Assembly: GCF_001456115.1 (NCBI RefSeq)
Contig: NZ_CP013264.1
Span: forward strand, 1,754,501 to 1,818,500
Source: Sphingobium baderi
Lineage (GTDB): Bacteria; Pseudomonadota; Alphaproteobacteria; Sphingomonadales; Sphingomonadaceae
Direction of reading: 5' to 3'
Length of the DNA stretch: 64,000 nucleotides
In this document: positions 62,701 to 64,000 of the stretch, piece by piece
Layout: the number at the start of each line of letters is the position of its first letter
Position numbering within the stretch: position 1 is the stretch's first letter
Position numbers and translations under genes: made by a program
Notes under the pieces: generated by a model
Database searches by the model: none
What the model was told of the DNA's origin: nothing
What the model saw: the letters and a program-made list of their open reading frames with translations, nothing else

Positions 62701-64000
62701 GCCGGATCGGATGCGCTGACGGGCTTTGCCTTTGCGGCGGGGACCGGCGCGCTGGGCGGCGGTCTGACGTGGAACCGTGTGTCGGGCACGCTGATCGAGG
62801 GCTGGGACGGTCCTGTGGGCACCGGCACGAAGATCGTGTCGCTGGCGCTGTCGGCGCCTGCCTCTATCGGAGCGGGGCTGAACGGCACCGTGACGGTGAC
62901 AGCGACGCTGCTCGACAATTATGACAGCCACCCCGGCATTAATCTGGATGATCTGGTGGCGCTGGGCAATATCGGCGTGGTGGCATCCGATCAGGATGGC
63001 GACAGCGCCACCGCCACGGTCAACCTGACCGTGTCCGACGATGTTCCGACGTTGATGGTCGATGGCCAGACGAGTGTTGTGGAAGGGGCGGCGGCGACGG
63101 GCACCTGGTCGCAGGTGATCGGCGCGGACCAGCCGGGCGCGAGTACGGTCGTGGTGGTGGGCGCGAACAGCTATGCCATCGGTGCGCCGATCAATACGGG
63201 GCTGGGCACGCTGACGGTCAACGCCAATGGGACATGGAGCTTTGTCTCCAGCAACAATCTGGACAATGACCTCAATCCGTCGCTGAGCTTCACGGTGAAG
63301 GTGACGGATGCGGACGGCGACGTGGCGCAGGACACGCAGACCATCGCCATTGCCGATGGCGCGGGGCCGGCGGCGGGCGGTCCGCTCACCCTGGCGCTGG
63401 ACGATCAGAATCTGGCGGACGGGACGACGCCCGGCAACCCTGATTTTGCGTCAGGCACGGTGAGCTTCACGGCCGGATCGGATGCGCTGACGGGCTTTGC
63501 CTTTGCGGCGGGGACCGGCGCGCTGGGCGGCGGTCTGACGTGGAACCGTGTGTCGGGCACGCTGATCGAGGGCTGGGACGGTCCTGTGGGCACCGGCACG
63601 AAGATCGTGTCGCTGGCGCTGTCGGCGCCTGCCTCTATCGGAGCGGGGCTGAACGGCACCGTGACGGTGACAGCGACGCTGCTCGACAATTATGACAGCC
63701 ACCCCGGCATCAATCTGGATGATCTGGTGGCGCTGGGCAATATCGGTGTGGTGGCATCCGATCAGGATGGCGACAGCGCCACCGCCACGGTCAACCTGAC
63801 CGTGTCCGACGATGTTCCGGTGGCTCTGGCAACTGCGGGCGAAGCGCGCGGCCCTGAACTCATCACTGTCGATAATGTGAATGGCAACTTTGCAACGGGC
63901 CAGTTCTCGATGCACTTCGGGGCCGATGGCGCGTCATCGTCCGGCTTCAATATTACCGGTCCGACAATCGCCGGCGTTCACTACACAGAAACGGATGTAT
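56758..64000 (+). CDS. Giant repetitive adhesin (BapA/LapA-like), 3' end outside window
   Basis: The frame from ATG 56758 is open for 2,414 codons to the window end. The N-terminal 150 residues (GPDGVVVLPAGTDLNQIHVV, ALPDGTQILIEDGAVFVPRL) match the domain at the start of alphaproteobacterial biofilm adhesins and lack a Sec signal, so type I secretion is inferred. After a linker come Ig-like VCBS/cadherin-type domains rich in DGDG motifs (TDADGDQATATLTIFIADDV, DGSYSYTLANGN), likely Ca2+ binding. Four 257-residue units of T1SS-143/DUF5801 type follow. No type I secretion genes or C-terminal signal are visible here. GGGGAA stands before the ATG. It is probably a surface adhesin for biofilm formation. 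Confidence 0.9.
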   Translation, partial: MDFERDWDVSAADDRQPALGNEVSAALRVQMAMSQPGRMQHITPGPDGVVVLPAGTDLNQIHVVGRDLVVALPDGTQILIEDGAVFVPRLVLGDVEVPTINLAALLVGEEPQPAAGPPQSSGGNFAGPPGDIGDRHGLGDLLPPTELVFTQPEQREIIPVAPDDDDQPEVTIVTPNQPAGVSDASANVSEAGLGPREGEPAGSASAGNSETTSGTIVISSQDQPATVTINGVVVTAVGQTITTDIGVLTITSMNNGTIGYSYTLTDNIIGPPPAEIFTVVVTDADGDQATATLTIFIADDVPTAVNDVDSVTEDGPLVADGNVLTGVGGGDANGTDGVADVQGADGAVVSTTGTFQGSYGVLTLNADGSYSYTLANGNPAVQALVPGQTLTENFNYTITDGDGDTSTATLTITINGADDGVTITGLDRDPGVNGAEEVVLESDLADGSSPDAAALTQQGSFSIAAADGLATVTIGGVAVLSNGGFVAGQVITTPQGTLTITGFTPTSEAGGAVTAGTFTYTYVLTDNSLDHSTPGADSLFQSFDVVATDRNGSSDSATLDIRIVDDVPTAHDDVDGVAAGSYGPEGGNVITGAGTVSGAAGADVKGADGAVVAGVAAGAGGTAQVAAGSVGTAIAGAYGTLTLNADGSYSYVRAAGTPGGVSDSFTYTLRDGDGDLSAATLRIDIADSQVVIISIPRVGDGTVVDEAGLDDPVGSNAAADVETTNGTITYSSPDGPSTITINGTVVTAPGQTIVTDKGVLTITGLTDGGIDYSYTLTDSTTGDDVTDSFQVTITDVDGDSATDTLVITILDDVPTAANDVDSVREDGPLVADGNVMTGSGGTDANGTDGVADVPGADGAAVTGIAFGGTAGAVGALIAGAYGTLQIEADGSYRYVLNNGNGVVQGLDSNQTLTETFTYTLTDGDGDTSSATLTITIQGRNDGVTITGLDGQGAEETVFENDLAEGSSPDAAALAQTGSFTLSALDGVSTITVGGQSIFANGAFTGATISNAYGSLQITGFTPVIGADGDVIGGEVSYTYTLNDNTLLHTGGNDGSLTESFAVIVTDTDGSTDNASLDIRVVDDVPVANDDSATQPSENAPVLINVFANDVAGADGVNLASGVVLESAAAKGTVVYQGNGVFLYTPAAGAEGQDSFTYTITDRDGDQSTATVTITLAGDSEPTVRVSDLTVSEAGLPDGTQAASDLETDSGTMTIATGGDALAKVAVQDKDGNWIDVTAATAGSPIVVAGAGGQLTVTSDGAGHYSYSYTLTDNDPTHPDNDPGDGDGISGAADPKAGDSFAVRVTDSDGDVSPTDHINVTVLDDAPTLTVDGQISVVEGATATGTWSQVIGADQPGASTVVVVGANSYAIGAPINTGLGTLTVNANGTWSFVSSNNLDNDLNPSLSFTVKVTDVDGDVAQDTQTIAIADGAGPAAGGPLTLALDDQNLADGTTPGNPDFASGTVSFTAGSDALTGFAFAAGTGALGGGLTWNRVSGTLIEGWDGPVGTGTKIVSLALSAPASIGAGLNGTVTVTATLLDNYDSHPGINLDDLVALGNIGVVASDQDGDSATATVNLTVSDDVPTLMVDGQTSVVEGAAATGTWSQVIGADQPGASTVVVVGANSYAIGAPINTGLGTLTVNANGTWSFVSSNNLDNDLNPSLSFTVKVTDADGDVAQDTQTIAIADGAGPAAGGPLTLALDDQNLADGTTPGNPDFASGTVSFTAGSDALTGFAFAAGTGALGGGLTWNRVSGTLIEGWDGPVGTGTKIVSLALSAPASIGAGLNGTVTVTATLLDNYDSHPGINLDDLVALGNIGVVASDQDGDSATATVNLTVSDDVPTLMVDGQTSVVEGAAATGTWSQVIGADQPGASTVVVVGANSYAIGAPINTGLGTLTVNANGTWSFVSSNNLDNDLNPSLSFTVKVTDADGDVAQDTQTIAIADGAGPAAGGPLTLALDDQNLADGTTPGNPDFASGTVSFTAGSDALTGFAFAAGTGALGGGLTWNRVSGTLIEGWDGPVGTGTKIVSLALSAPASIGAGLNGTVTVTATLLDNYDSHPGINLDDLVALGNIGVVASDQDGDSATATVNLTVSDDVPTLMVDGQTSVVEGAAATGTWSQVIGADQPGASTVVVVGANSYAIGAPINTGLGTLTVNANGTWSFVSSNNLDNDLNPSLSFTVKVTDADGDVAQDTQTIAIADGAGPAAGGPLTLALDDQNLADGTTPGNPDFASGTVSFTAGSDALTGFAFAAGTGALGGGLTWNRVSGTLIEGWDGPVGTGTKIVSLALSAPASIGAGLNGTVTVTATLLDNYDSHPGINLDDLVALGNIGVVASDQDGDSATATVNLTVSDDVPVALATAGEARGPELITVDNVNGNFATGQFSMHFGADGASSSGFNITGPTIAGVHYTETDV
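60731..63814 (+). repeat. Four tandem 771-bp in-frame repeats in the adhesin
   Basis: Units begin at 60731, 61502, 62273 and 63044, each 771 bp (257 codons), so repeat number can change without a frameshift. Units 2 to 4 are nearly identical; unit 1 differs at about ten bases. Near the unit ends, two silent variants alternate: units 1 and 3 have GGCATT and ATCGGC, units 2 and 4 have GGCATC and ATCGGT. Confidence 0.9.

Noticed and set aside
60731..63814. CRISPR-like or transposon repeat array
   Set aside because: Units are 771 bp, contiguous without spacers, and in frame within one protein.

Overview
The window looks like chromosome of a sphingomonad (Alphaproteobacteria, Sphingomonadaceae). 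The basis is high GC, three large TonB-dependent receptors with the IVVTAR-type N-terminus, many SDR/P450/NTF2-like catabolic genes, and an alphaproteobacterial Cpa/Tad pilus locus with TTAACCAT (CtrA-like) half-sites. There are no rRNA genes, no complete tRNA and no CRISPR array.

Region 1 (1-23.6 kb) is a compact catabolic island. It holds two MFS carriers (one cut by the window start), three cytochromes P450, a [2Fe-2S] ferredoxin, two TonB receptors, four SDRs, four NTF2/SnoaL-like proteins, a 3-hydroxyisobutyrate-dehydrogenase-like enzyme, a carboxymuconolactone-decarboxylase-like protein, a RutE-like nitroreductase, an LLM flavin oxidoreductase, an aminoglycoside-phosphotransferase-fold protein and a GntR/FCD regulator. 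Its most unusual part is a translationally coupled gene pair at 6098-8019. One protein keeps the Rieske [2Fe-2S] ligands but has lost the mononuclear-iron histidines; its partner keeps the His-His-Asp iron triad but has lost the Rieske ligands. An 11-bp motif, ATCGA(T/C)AATCG, sits in four promoter regions of the island, including that of the GntR gene, and suggests one local regulon. The substrate cannot be read from sequence; uptake through the outer membrane, P450/Rieske oxidation, then alcohol/ketone and side-chain processing is the inferred logic.

Region 2 (23.6-31.6 kb) is mobile or decayed DNA: a LuxR C-terminal remnant, a truncated DUF4917 gene, a ParDE toxin-antitoxin pair with a palindromic operator, a PD-(D/E)xK-like protein, unknown small genes, a HTH protein followed by two overlapping tyrosine recombinases, a tmRNA/tRNA 3'-end-like attachment sequence and an integrase fragment.

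Region 3 (31.6-39.9 kb) has a second catabolic unit (TonB receptor, Tat-type amidase, regulator with two GntR-FCD halves in one chain). After it comes a patch of decaying genes: a DUF899 gene with a tandem duplication and a frameshift, a small membrane protein and a beta-propeller pseudogene. An intact TPR gene follows.

Region 4 (40.1-64 kb) concerns surface attachment: a DUF2569 membrane protein, a structured leader plus Flp pilin, the complete Tad machinery (cpaB-cpaC-lipoprotein-tadG-tadE-tadE-cpaE-cpaF-tadB-tadC-tadD-TPR-cpaA), a NarX/NarL-type two-component system, and the first 2,414 codons of a giant repetitive adhesin that runs off the window and contains four in-frame 771-bp repeats.
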